DNA of 63,542 nucleotides from Nitrospira sp. (GTDB lineage Bacteria; Nitrospirota; Nitrospiria; Nitrospirales; Nitrospiraceae): the NCBI GenBank assembly GCA_016788885.1, contig JAEURX010000005.1, forward strand, positions 1 to 63,542. Direction: 5' to 3'. Positions 35,098-43,477 of this stretch are shown here, piece after piece. The stretch's first letter is position 1, and each line of letters opens with the position of its first letter. Under the pieces are notes generated by a model. That model saw only the letters and a list, made by a program, of their open reading frames with translations, made no database searches and was not told the DNA's origin. The translations under genes were made by a program, and so were the position numbers.

Positions 35098-35657
35098 CTC
35101 TGTGGCTCGGTTGTTGGGGGGGCACCACAGGTCGGCTGCGATCCATATCGAGAGTTCGGCTGGGGATCGAGCCGTCGAACCGCGGATGGATCGTCGAGTC
35201 GCGCCAATAGCTCGCGGAAGCTCTGGCCCAAGAGCGGATGCCGCCTGTCGGGGGCGAGCTCAACCAATGGAGCGAGAACGAATCGACGGAGATGAAGTCG
35301 AGGGTGCGGCACGGTCAAAGTCGGCTCGGTCAGCACGAGGTCGTCATACAGCAGGAGATCGAGATCGAGGGTCCGCGGACCCTTACGATGGTCCGGATCG
35401 CGCCCAAGTGCCCGCTCGATCTCGCGACAGACTTCCAGTAGGCTCCTGGGTGTAATATCGGTTTCGATTTGTGCGACGCCGTTCAGGAACCATTCCGGCC
35501 CCGGTGCCGCACCATCGTCGATCGGCTCGGTCTCGTACAACGATGAGACTGCATCAAGCCGTGAATGCGGCAACAGCCCGAGGAGGGTGACGGCCCGGTC
35601 GCAAAAATCCACGCGATTGCCGAGGTTGGAGCCGAAACCGATGAGCGCGGTGGCCAT
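35094..35657 (-). CDS. folK: 2-Amino-4-hydroxy-6-hydroxymethyldihydropteridine pyrophosphokinase
   Basis: 187 residues from ATG 35657 (MATALIGFGSNLGNRVDFCD). Transfers pyrophosphate to the pterin in folate synthesis. GSNLGNR, SSLYETEPI, GPEWFLNGVAQIETDI, GRDPDHRKGPRTLDLDLLLY and PHPRLHLRRFVLAPLVELAP are intact. Upstream frame to 35753 adds unrelated residues. The C-terminal 30 residues are a variable tail. It precedes panC in a two-gene vitamin operon, with dapL just upstream on the same strand (36 bases). Confidence 0.95.
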   Translation of the reverse strand: MATALIGFGSNLGNRVDFCDRAVTLLGLLPHSRLDAVSSLYETEPIDDGAAPGPEWFLNGVAQIETDITPRSLLEVCREIERALGRDPDHRKGPRTLDLDLLLYDDLVLTEPTLTVPHPRLHLRRFVLAPLVELAPDRRHPLLGQSFRELLARLDDPSAVRRLDPQPNSRYGSQPTCGAPPTTEPQR

Positions 35658-35692
35658 GGAAATCCGTTCGTCGTGAGTCGAGCGCAGGTGCG

Positions 35693-36868
35693 CTAAAAGC
35701 CGACTTTTTTGATCCGTTCCACCGCTTCTGCCAAGCGTTCCTTCGTGGTACACACCGTCATGCGGATGTATCCCTCGCCGGGTGCGCCGAACCCGTTGCC
35801 TGGGGTCGTGACAATCCCGGCCTTCTCCAGGAGATGAGCGGTGAACGACGCCGAGGTGTAGCCCTTCGGCACGGTGACCCAGATGTAAAATGCTGCAGGC
35901 GGCGGATCGACTTCCAGCCCGAGCTGTTTCAGTCCGGGGACCAGGGTATCGCGGCGCTCTTGGTAGATCTTACGCAGTTCGTCGGTGACCGAGTCCTCCA
36001 GGCCGAGCGCGGTAATGCCGGCTGCCTGGATCGCCTCGAAGACGCCCGAATCGAGCTGGCTCTTGACCTTCCCCAGTCCGGCTAAGACGTCTTTATTCCC
36101 GACCGCAAACCCGAGGCGCCAGCCGGTCATGTTGTAGGTTTTCGAGAGGGAGTGGAACTCGACGCCGACGTCTTTCGCGCCATCGATCTCGAGGAAGCTC
36201 GCGGGCCGCTTCCCGTCGTAGTAAATTTCAGAGTAGGCCGCATCATGGCACACAATGATGTGGTTTTCCTGAGCAAAATCCACTACGCGCTTGAAGTAGT
36301 CTTTGCTCATGATGACCGACGTGGGGTTATTCGGAGAGTTCAGCCACATCAGTTTGGCTTTCCTCGCCACATCGTTGGGGATCGCGTTGAGATCAGGGAG
36401 GAAACCATTGGCTTTCGTGAGCGGCATGATGTGCGAAACCCCGCCGCAGAAGCTGGTGCCGACCGGGTACACCGGATATCCGGGACTTGGCACGAGGACA
36501 ATATCACCCGGATCCACGAAGGCGAGATGGACGTGCCCGATGCCCTCTTTTGATCCGATCAGGGTGAGGACCTCGTTTGCCGGGTCGAGTGTGACGTTGA
36601 ACCGCCGTCGATACCAGTCGGCGACGGCCTTGCGAAACGACAGCATGCCTTCATAGGAGGGATATTGGTGGTGTTTCGGGTTCTTCGCGGCCTGAGCCAG
36701 GCTCTCGATGATCGGGGTCGGCGTCGGCAGGTCAGGATCCCCGATGCCAAGGTTGATGATATCGACTCCGCGCGCAAGTGCCTCTTGTTTCATTTTGTCG
36801 ATGGCGGCGAACAGGTAGGGAGGCAAGGTCTTGATGCGGGTTGCGACTTCAATCGGGAAACCGGCCAT
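35693..36868 (-). CDS. dapL: LL-diaminopimelate aminotransferase
   Basis: 391 residues, AAAGGAG 9 bases before the ATG. DapL makes LL-DAP from tetrahydrodipicolinate in one step, bypassing the acyl pathway of dapD, dapC and dapE. Class I aminotransferase: NLGIGDPDLPTPTPIIESLA, YPSYEGMLSFRKAVADWYRR, LVPSPGYPVYPVGTSFCGGV, NSPNNPTSV, and the PLP Lys in HSLSKTYNMTGWRLGFAVGN. The NPTS and SKT-N-T regions match the bacterial DapL family better than aspartate aminotransferases. It lies apart from dapA-dapB-lysA. An 18-bp palindrome lies 23 bases upstream of its start. Confidence 0.92.
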   Translation of the reverse strand: MAGFPIEVATRIKTLPPYLFAAIDKMKQEALARGVDIINLGIGDPDLPTPTPIIESLAQAAKNPKHHQYPSYEGMLSFRKAVADWYRRRFNVTLDPANEVLTLIGSKEGIGHVHLAFVDPGDIVLVPSPGYPVYPVGTSFCGGVSHIMPLTKANGFLPDLNAIPNDVARKAKLMWLNSPNNPTSVIMSKDYFKRVVDFAQENHIIVCHDAAYSEIYYDGKRPASFLEIDGAKDVGVEFHSLSKTYNMTGWRLGFAVGNKDVLAGLGKVKSQLDSGVFEAIQAAGITALGLEDSVTDELRKIYQERRDTLVPGLKQLGLEVDPPPAAFYIWVTVPKGYTSASFTAHLLEKAGIVTTPGNGFGAPGEGYIRMTVCTTKERLAEAVERIKKVGF

Positions 36869-37173
36869 GCGAGAGCACTCCTTTTGTTGACCTGAGCATG
36901 CATGCTCAGCTGTGTACGATGCGTGAGCGGCAGGGCGCCGTCATCTGGACTGGGTCTCGGCAACGGGCTAGGGTACCGCAGGATTGCTTCAGCAATCAAC
37001 GGAGTGGCCGTGGAAACCTTCTCCTGAACATCGCGTCTGTGTGAGGGGGGGGCTGGTGCGGAGAGGTGTGGGTTCGCCGGCTGGTTTGTCTGGGTTCCGC
37101 GAAAGGTTAGGCAAATTCAGGAAGCTATGGTCGCATATTTTTCACATGGATGTGACCAACTTATGGCCGGTGC
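36869..37173. other. Divergent intergenic stretch upstream of dapL
   Basis: About 305 bases separate dapL from the acyltransferase remnant. It contains the palindrome at 36892-36909. The segment 37146-37245 also reads in another frame as MDVTNLWPVLGVVLLALGTA followed by a Pro/Ser stretch, resembling a signal-type N-terminus (see the finding about a possible frameshift). I see no RNA gene. Confidence 0.45.
36892..36909. promoter_or_regulatory. 18-bp palindrome, candidate operator upstream of dapL
   Basis: CTGAGCATGCATGCTCAG is a perfect 18-bp palindrome. It ends 23 bases before the dapL ATG (reading leftward), in a position where a bound protein would overlap the promoter or leader. No other copy was found by eye. 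It could be a DNA-binding site or a chance 4-base-rich palindrome (GCATGC core). Confidence 0.4.
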
Positions 37174-38448
37174 TTGGCGTGGTGTTGCTCGCACTCGGAA
37201 CCGCCGAGGCTTCTCCCGCCCCTTCGTCCTCGCCAGGCCAGCCTGGCCCCTCGCTATTCGTCTCTCGACGGTCTTCGCGGTTATCTGGCGCTGGCCGTAT
37301 TTCTCAGCCATGCCTCCATCTGGTATTTCTATTTGCGATCGGGCACCTGGGAGGTTCCACCCGCCAATGTCTACACGCAGTTTGGGCAAGGCAGTGTCAC
37401 CCTATTTTTCATGATCACGGGGTTTCTGTTTTGGTCCAAGGTGCTTGATGGGTGCCAGCAGCCGATTGACTGGTCGCGGTTGTATCTGTCCCGTCTGTTT
37501 CGACTGGGACCTCTCTATCTGCTCACGGTCACATGCGTGATCCTGGTATCGGTTTGCCGTGCCGGTTTTGAATGGAAGGAATCGTCCTCCATCGTACTCG
37601 GGCAGGTAGCCACCTGGCTGATGTTCACCATCCCCGGGATAGCGCCGGTCAATGGGTTTGCTGAAACGGTCCCTCTGGCTGGAGCGGTGTGGTCGTTGCC
37701 CTAAGAATGGTTGTTCTATGCCTGTCTCCCTCTCGGTGCACTCTGTGTGCGGGCATCGACTCCGCTGATCTGGGTGTTGTTCAGTATGGCGGCGGTGATG
37801 ACGCTGGCTGTGGTGATGCCCGAGGTGCGGACACCGATGTTGTATGCATTCGCGGGAGGGATTGCCGCGGCATGTCTGGCACGTATTGCTGCCGTCCGGA
37901 GAACCCTCAGCCAAGGTGTCTGGGGAGGAATCGCGGTCGCGTGTCTGGCGACGATTCTGTTCTGCTTTCCGACGGCCTACACCCTGTCGGCCATCCTGCT
38001 CCTGACAGGTGCGTTTCTGATCATTGCCTGTGGGAATTCCCTCTATGGCCTGCTTGAATGGCCGGCATCTGTCGTATTGGGAGAGATGGCCTACAGTCTC
38101 TACCTGCTGCACGTCTTGGTCCTGTTTGTCACCTATCGGGTGGTGTGTGCCGAATGGGCCGCAATGGTTTCCCCGGTCGAACATTGGGCGATTGCTCTGT
38201 GCGTGGTGCCTGTCTTGATCCTCCTGTGTTTCACCACGTTTCGTCTGATTGAAAAGGCAGCCATGGATGCCGTGCCATGCGTGGCTGCTGGCCCGCTTCT
38301 CCTAAGCGTTCTATCGACCCAGGGCGTTGAGCAGCCTGTGAGACCTACTCATAGGGGGAGACGGTTGACAGCGGCGCAACCTCTCATTAGAGTCCGGTAC
38401 AGATGTGTGACAAGCTGGTTCGGCGAGCGCAACTGGAGAAGTGTATGA
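37174..38448 (+). pseudogene. Acyltransferase-3 (OafA-like) gene interrupted by in-frame TAA
   Basis: Two frames in the same phase are separated by a TAA at 37702-37704. The first part carries RYSSLDGLRGYLALAVFLSH, the hallmark of acyltransferase-3 membrane O-acyltransferases, and ends ...AVWSLP; the second resumes EWLFYACLPL. Put together the family motif WSLP[stop]EWLFY (usually WSLPYEWxFY) is complete apart from the stop. Membrane segments continue across both halves, and the end LFVTYRVV...FTTFRLIEKAAM matches the family. The last 50 residues are unusual. No frameshift is seen between the halves. Either a pseudogene, a sequence error, or a readthrough stop. It lies upstream of DUF1499. 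Confidence 0.82.
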
Positions 38449-38887
38449 CAATGGTGCCCTCGTACCAATCAGGCCCGTTGTCCCTGTCGTGCCGAGACAC
38501 CGTGTCTGGTTATTCCCGGAACATGAGGCTGTGAAACCACTCCCCCCGTGCCCCTCCAGTCCCAATTGCGTATCCACGCAGGCGACGGATCACGCGCATG
38601 GGATTGCTCCGTACCGGTTTCAGAAGAATCTCGATGCGGCGAAAACTATGTTGAAGGCCATCGTGGCCGGGTTGCCTCGCACCAAACTCGTCGAGGAAAC
38701 GGAGGTTTCGCTTCGGTATGAATTCACCAGCGCTCTCTTGCGATTCGTCGATGATGTGGAATTCGTGTTTGATGAAGACCACAGGACCATCCACTTCCGG
38801 TCGGCTTCCAGGACTGGCTATAGCGATCTCGGAGTGAATCGTCGGCGCATGGAGGACATCCGTGCGTTGAGTGAGGGCAAACTCTAG
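38441..38887 (+). CDS. DUF1499 family protein
   Basis: 148 residues with a GTG start at 38441, overlapping the acyltransferase remnant by 8 bases; the conserved part begins near residue 33 (PLPPCPSSPNCVSTQA), so a later GTG at 38531 is possible. Family marks: CPSSPNCVST, GIAPYRFQKN, RYEFTSALLRFVDDVEFVFD and IHFRSASRTGYSDLGVNRRR, which match DUF1499. No function is established; the domain is usually small and lacks a clear catalytic site. Start uncertain. Confidence 0.82.
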   Translation: MYDNGALVPIRPVVPVVPRHRVWLFPEHEAVKPLPPCPSSPNCVSTQATDHAHGIAPYRFQKNLDAAKTMLKAIVAGLPRTKLVEETEVSLRYEFTSALLRFVDDVEFVFDEDHRTIHFRSASRTGYSDLGVNRRRMEDIRALSEGKL

Positions 38888-39070
38888 CAGGCTGGCGAAG
38901 ACTTGGGGATGTGTTCTTACTGGTGGTCGGCGAGGTGGCCTCCGACACTCGGGACGTTCCGCATGATTTCCGGTTGATTTGATCCTCCTGAGCGGTCAAT
39001 ATACACTTCGGTCCTTGCAGTAGGATCATAGCCGAGCCAATCGGCACCACGCGCACCGCGAGACCTTGTT

Positions 39071-39601
39071 ATGACCAAACACGCATTGGGCCTCATGACG
39101 CTGTTCCTACTCGTACTGTCGAACGCTTGTGTGTCTGTGCAGGTCGACCCTCTGACTCGCAACACCTTCGAGCCCAGGCAGGGAGCGGACGCTGTGGCAA
39201 CGTTACAACGGGAACCCAATCACGGTCATGTGCAGATTGCTCGCATTGTCGCAACCAGCGAGTATGCCAGCGAGGACACGTTGCGGGATCGGATTCTGGA
39301 GCAGGCCAAGGAGTTGGGTGCCGATGCCGTTGTGCTCGGGGAGGCGGATGTCCGTCGTCTCTCTGATCGGGGACCAGTCTTCCAGTCCACGATGGGCAAT
39401 GCTGTATCAGGTGCGACGTCGAGCAGTTCCTACCGTAGTGGGTACGGGTATTGGAATCCATTCCGGATGGACGCATGGAGTTTTGCTCAGGGTGCCGGTG
39501 GCGGGCAGGGGTGGATGCTGCACATGTCGGGTTTGGCGATTCGATACGTCTCACAAGAAGAGTTAAAGGCTCTCCAAAAATCTCCTCCCTCCTTGCCCTA
39601 G
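39071..39601 (+). CDS. Putative lipoprotein, 176 aa
   Basis: A signal sequence (MTKHALGLMTLFLLVLSNAC) ends in an imperfect lipobox, SNAC. The mature part has VATLQREPNHGHVQIARIVA and LRDRILEQAKELGADAVVLG, which look like an alpha/beta fold, then a Ser/Gly/Tyr-rich stretch (SSSSYRSGYGYWNPFR) and SGLAIRYVSQEELKAL. I know several secreted proteins with a similar ELGADAVV core but no named family. Rightward, 183 bases after DUF1499. Confidence 0.65.
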   Translation: MTKHALGLMTLFLLVLSNACVSVQVDPLTRNTFEPRQGADAVATLQREPNHGHVQIARIVATSEYASEDTLRDRILEQAKELGADAVVLGEADVRRLSDRGPVFQSTMGNAVSGATSSSSYRSGYGYWNPFRMDAWSFAQGAGGGQGWMLHMSGLAIRYVSQEELKALQKSPPSLP

Positions 39602-40006
39602 CAGAGTTTGGTACGGCCTGAATCGGGCCATGACATTCTCTCAGATTTCTTTTGTCTGCCCTTTGGATCCGGTGGATCCGGCCTTGATGTCGCTGGTTTG
39701 GAGTGGGCTCGGCATGTTCAGGGGGATCGTTCTTCTATTTGTTTTTGGGGGATGGTGCTCCTTATTTCTCATTACTAACTAGCTGGTATGCGACGACATG
39801 TTCAGCTTCCGTTGCCGGTTTTAAGGACCGCCTTGATCCGATAATGAACTTGACCATACGTCAGAAGTTTGACATAAAAGTATTCATTCTGTTCGAGTTA
39901 GGAATAAATTCGCGATGTGCAATTGTCCAGTTACTGTTTCCCGAGCAGCCAGGTTCTGGCTCGCTTCCCAAGATCGTGTGAATCCGACCGAAATGCCCAT
40001 TCTGTC
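39602..40006. other. AT-richer intergenic stretch before the exporter genes
   Basis: 405 bases with clearly lower GC than the neighbours (for example TTTATTTGTTTTTGGGG and long AT runs near 39870-39910). A rightward 92-codon frame at 39703-39981 has no ribosome site or family and is probably chance. A candidate promoter is listed at 39850-39878. No RNA gene seen. Confidence 0.5.
39850..39878 (+). promoter_or_regulatory. Candidate sigma-70-type promoter for the exporter
   Basis: TTGACC at 39850-39855 (5 of 6 to TTGACA), 17 bases, then CATAAA at 39873-39878 (4 of 6 to TATAAT), placed in the AT-rich stretch 128 bases ahead of the permease ATG. The spacing is ideal, the -10 box is poor. Confidence 0.3.
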
Positions 40007-40864
40007 ATGTCTGTCTTGAGGATCGATCAGGCTCAGCCAGCAGCATTGCCGCACGTACGTATTCAGCCTGCCAAGGGTTTGTTGGAGCTGGATCTTGCCG
40101 GCCTCTGGGCCTATCGGGAACTCATTCACATCCTCGTCTGGCGCGATGTGATGGTGCGCTATAAGCAGACGGTTCTGGGCGTGGCATGGGCCATGTTCCA
40201 GCCGGTGGCTACGATGTTGATTTTTACCGTCGTCTTCAGCGTGATGGGGAAGATTCCTTCTGACGGTTTCCCTTACCCGGTGTTCCTTTACGCAGGCCTG
40301 TTGCCCTGGTTTTATATTTCTCAGGCCTTGAGCCGAGGCGGGACCAGTTTGGTGGGGGAAGCGCCGCTCATCAGCAAAGTGTATTTCCCGCGTCTGATTC
40401 TTCCCCTCTCGGCGACCATCGCGCCGCTGGTGGATTTGGCGCTCGCCTTTATCGCATTCCTGGGGCTGATGGCTTGGTTTGGGGTGGTCCCGAGTTGGCG
40501 CATTCTCTTGCTGCCACTATTTGCCGGTCTGGGGGCCACAATGGCCTTTGCCGCCGGACTATGGGTGTCGGCTCTCTATGTGCGGTATCGGGATGTCGGG
40601 CATATCCTGCCGATGTTCATTCAGCTGTGGATGTTTGTCTCTCCCATTCTCTATCCCGTCAGCAAAGTTCCGGAATCCTGGCGGACGATCTATGCGCTGA
40701 ATCCGGTCGTGAGCGTGGTTGAGGGGTTTCGATGGGCGCTGATTCCAGGATTTGAGGTGGACTTCTCGATGTTCCTTCCGAGCCTGATCATCGTCGCGGC
40801 TGCCCTTGTCGGTGGGTTGATCTATTTTCGTTCCATGGAACGCACCTTTGCGGATGTGATTTGA
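40007..40864 (+). CDS. Polysaccharide ABC export permease (Wzm-type)
   Basis: 285 residues from ATG 40007. About six membrane segments (for example VAWAMFQPVATMLIFTVVFS; PLFAGLGATMAFAAGLWVSA; LWMFVSPILYPVS; SLIIVAAALVGGLIYF) and the cytoplasmic entry YRELIHILVWRDVMVRYKQT, typical of ABC-2 exporters of O-antigen or capsule. It pairs with the ATPase gene that starts directly at its stop (TGA-ATG). Substrate choice would be set by the Wzt C-terminal domain. No glycosyltransferases are adjacent. Confidence 0.88.
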   Translation: MSVLRIDQAQPAALPHVRIQPAKGLLELDLAGLWAYRELIHILVWRDVMVRYKQTVLGVAWAMFQPVATMLIFTVVFSVMGKIPSDGFPYPVFLYAGLLPWFYISQALSRGGTSLVGEAPLISKVYFPRLILPLSATIAPLVDLALAFIAFLGLMAWFGVVPSWRILLLPLFAGLGATMAFAAGLWVSALYVRYRDVGHILPMFIQLWMFVSPILYPVSKVPESWRTIYALNPVVSVVEGFRWALIPGFEVDFSMFLPSLIIVAAALVGGLIYFRSMERTFADVI

Positions 40865-42163
40865 ATGGGTAGTGTTGCGATTCGAGCAGAGGGGTTGTCG
40901 AAGCATTACCGGCTGGGTGCCGGCGTGCAGCACAATACCCTCCGCGATCAGGTGATGCATCGCCTTAGATCACTGGTTCAGTGGGGAAGCGACCAATCCG
41001 AGAATGACCCCTCATTCTGGGCGCTGAAGGATATCTCCTTCGACGTTCAACACGGTGAGGTGCTCGGCATCATCGGGCATAACGGTGCCGGGAAGAGTAC
41101 CTTGCTGAAGATTCTCTCCAGAATTACGCAGCCGACCAAAGGGACAGCCGACATTTACGGACGCGTGAGCTCCTTGCTCGAAGTCGGAACGGGGTTTCAT
41201 TCCGAACTGACGGGGCGGGAGAACATTTTTCTGAATGCGGCAATGTTGGGAATGCAGCGGGACGAGGTGCGGAGAAAGTTCGATGAGATCGTGGCGTTTT
41301 CGGGCGTGGAAGATTTTATCGATACGCCGGTCAAGCGGTATTCAAGCGGCATGTATGTGCGGCTGGCCTTTGCAGTGGCGGCGCATCTCGAGCCGGAGAT
41401 CCTGATCGTGGACGAGGTGTTAGCAGTCGGCGACGCCAGTTTTCAGCAAAAGTGCCTTGGGAAGATGGAGGAAGTCAGCCGCAGCGGGCGCACCGTCCTC
41501 ATCGTCAGCCACAACATGACGATCATCGAGGGGCTCTGTGAGCGGGCGATTCTTTTGGAGAAGGGGCGGGTTGCGAGGATCGGGAAGACGCATACGGTGG
41601 TGGAAGGGTATGCGGATGCCATTCGCAGTCAGGCCAGTATGGCTATCGGGGCGCGGGAGGATCGAGTTGGTCTCGGGGAGGTTCTGCTCACCGGAATTGA
41701 ATTGCTGGATGGGCAGCGGCAATCGGTCGCCGCGTTGATTACAGGCCGGGATGCCATCATCCGGATGCATTATCGCTGCGCGGCACAGAAAGAATTCCGA
41801 AATTGCCGCGTGAGTGTTTCCGTCAATGGTCGAAAGGGGCAGGACCTGTTTGTGTTGTCGACCGACATCGTGGACCCGTCACCTCTGACCTTGTCGGGGA
41901 CCGGCTACGTGGACTTCATTGTGCCGGAGCTGCCACTGACCGGCGGGGCGTATTTTCTCCAGTCCTATATCGAATCCAACGGGCATGCACAGGATTGGAT
42001 TAAGAACGTCGCACCGTTCCCTGTATTGGACGCCGACTACTACGGAACGGGCAATCTGTGCCCACCCGGGTGGGAAGGCAACGGCGTCTTGATCGATTAT
42101 CGCTGGGAGTCCAGCGAGGGCCGCGGCGCTTCCGCAGCATCTGTACGCGCCAGAAACCGATAA
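40865..42163 (+). CDS. Polysaccharide ABC export ATPase (Wzt-type)
   Basis: 432 residues. ATPase part 1-250: Walker A GHNGAGKSTLLKILSRI, the family loop SSLLEVGTGFHSELTGRENI, signature YSSGMYVRLAFAVAAHL, Walker B EILIVDEVLAVGD, and the switch SHNMTIIE. A C-terminal beta-rich region of about 170 residues (DAIIRMHYRCAAQKEFRN; DYYGTGNLCPPGWEGNGVLI) matches the carbohydrate-recognition domain of Wzt-type ATPases, which binds the modified end of the glycan. The GNLCPPGWEG tail occurs in such domains. It is the partner of the upstream permease. Confidence 0.9.
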   Translation: MGSVAIRAEGLSKHYRLGAGVQHNTLRDQVMHRLRSLVQWGSDQSENDPSFWALKDISFDVQHGEVLGIIGHNGAGKSTLLKILSRITQPTKGTADIYGRVSSLLEVGTGFHSELTGRENIFLNAAMLGMQRDEVRRKFDEIVAFSGVEDFIDTPVKRYSSGMYVRLAFAVAAHLEPEILIVDEVLAVGDASFQQKCLGKMEEVSRSGRTVLIVSHNMTIIEGLCERAILLEKGRVARIGKTHTVVEGYADAIRSQASMAIGAREDRVGLGEVLLTGIELLDGQRQSVAALITGRDAIIRMHYRCAAQKEFRNCRVSVSVNGRKGQDLFVLSTDIVDPSPLTLSGTGYVDFIVPELPLTGGAYFLQSYIESNGHAQDWIKNVAPFPVLDADYYGTGNLCPPGWEGNGVLIDYRWESSEGRGASAASVRARNR

Positions 42164-42310
42164 GCTCTGCCGACCGTTCTGTTTCTGCTGAGAAGCCTTC
42201 GCGTATTTCGTCACTTCACCTGTCGATAAATCACTAATTGCTCTGCAACCGTTCAAGAGTGCGCTACGATTTGCCTATCACTCCCGACGGCGATCGACTG
42301 AGGCGTACGC

Positions 42311-42514
42311 ATGGGTTCTGTGCTCGAGGACGGACAGCAGGCACAGCTTGAACTGGCCGGATTGAAGCGCACGCTGAAGTGGACGAATATTCAACGTGAG
42401 CAGTTGTTGGATCGTCTCGATCTGCTTCGTCTCGACAACCAGCGGTTACAGGAGCGAGTGGAGGACCTGGAACGGCAGCTGGCAGAGGCCAGGCAACAAC
42501 AGGCCCTGTTCTAG
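42311..42514 (+). CDS. Small coiled-coil protein, 67 aa
   Basis: MGSVLEDGQQAQLELAGLKR starts a nearly all-helical protein with leucine heptads (LLDRLDLLRLDNQRLQERVE; DLERQLAEARQQQALF), so a dimeric or trimeric coiled coil is expected. It stands alone, 148 bases after the Wzt gene. No family beyond the coiled-coil pattern; similar short proteins occur next to exporters and polar-organising genes but I cannot assign this one. Confidence 0.62.
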   Translation: MGSVLEDGQQAQLELAGLKRTLKWTNIQREQLLDRLDLLRLDNQRLQERVEDLERQLAEARQQQALF

Positions 42515-42637
42515 CGCCGATTCGGTAGCTCCCCTTTTGCGCCCCCTCATTTCCTGTCTCTCATTCACCTCTGCAGCGTGATACAGTCATCTGATGTGGC
42601 AGGCGCTGCCCTGCCGGTGAATCGCTCTCGTACGAGT

Positions 42638-43456
42638 ATGACCCATTCAATTACCACTGCCGATGACCTCCGCTGGTTGTTGACGCACACGCAAGGATTT
42701 CGTGGCGGGCAGATCACGGACGTTCATGTGGCCAAGCGTCGGATGTTCGATGAGGAGTCTGGTCGGGAGGTCACGGTTGGCAGTACCGTGACGGTGTTGG
42801 TGCGGTATACCGTGCAGGGGGCCTTACGGGTAGCAAAACTTTCTATGCAGGCCGTGTCCGATGTGTCTCTGTTTGAACAGGATGGGGGGGACTGGGCGCT
42901 GTTAGGCGTAATCCAGGTGGAACTCAAGGAAGGGAAGCTGCGGTTCTGGTTTGATCCGCAGGGGAACCTCTATGTCGTGTGTGAGGAAGCCCTGTTTGAG
43001 GAAGTTTCGCTGCCGCATCCAGGCGGGGAACGCGATACGGCGATCGAGCAATGGGTATTTCAAGCCGATTCCGGCGAAGCCCCAACGATCACCTGGCTGC
43101 TCAAGGAACTGGATCAGGTCGGGATGCCTTGTATCTGGAAAGCGGGCGCACGCCGGAAGCGCCTTCAGCGCGAGATATGTTGGGAAGGTGAGTTGGTAGC
43201 CGCCGGTTCGCGAGGCGTGGGGCAGGCAGCTTCGCTGGATGTACAAACCTATGGGCCGATTGACGGGGCCGGATTTGGCGTTCGGTTGCAGTCCCACAGA
43301 ATCGCAGGCCGGTCCGGTCGCCGTTTGTTGGCGATGGTCGCCTATGTGGTCACGAGTGCCTATGTGGGAACATGTCTTGAAGGACAATCGTTGCTTCCGC
43401 CGGATGAGCGGCCGAGACGGCAATCGAAGCGGAGAACGCGCCGAGAGGTTCAGTGA
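42638..43456 (+). CDS. Hypothetical protein, 272 aa
   Basis: From ATG 42638 (MTHSITTADDLRWLLTHTQG). A beta-rich domain of about 200 residues with VAKRRMFDEESGREVTVGST and VLVRYTVQGALRVAKLSMQA, then YGPIDGAGFGVRLQSHRIAG. The C-terminus is basic (RPRRQSKRRTRREVQ), suggesting contact with nucleic acid or a membrane surface. A single weakly hydrophobic segment near the end. I do not recognise a family. Confidence 0.6.
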   Translation: MTHSITTADDLRWLLTHTQGFRGGQITDVHVAKRRMFDEESGREVTVGSTVTVLVRYTVQGALRVAKLSMQAVSDVSLFEQDGGDWALLGVIQVELKEGKLRFWFDPQGNLYVVCEEALFEEVSLPHPGGERDTAIEQWVFQADSGEAPTITWLLKELDQVGMPCIWKAGARRKRLQREICWEGELVAAGSRGVGQAASLDVQTYGPIDGAGFGVRLQSHRIAGRSGRRLLAMVAYVVTSAYVGTCLEGQSLLPPDERPRRQSKRRTRREVQ

Positions 43457-43477
43457 AGTGAGGGATAGAGCTGGCCC

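Noticed and set aside
39703-39981. 92-codon plus-strand frame before the exporter genes
   Set aside because: AT-rich, no ribosome site, and no family; more likely leader or promoter DNA.
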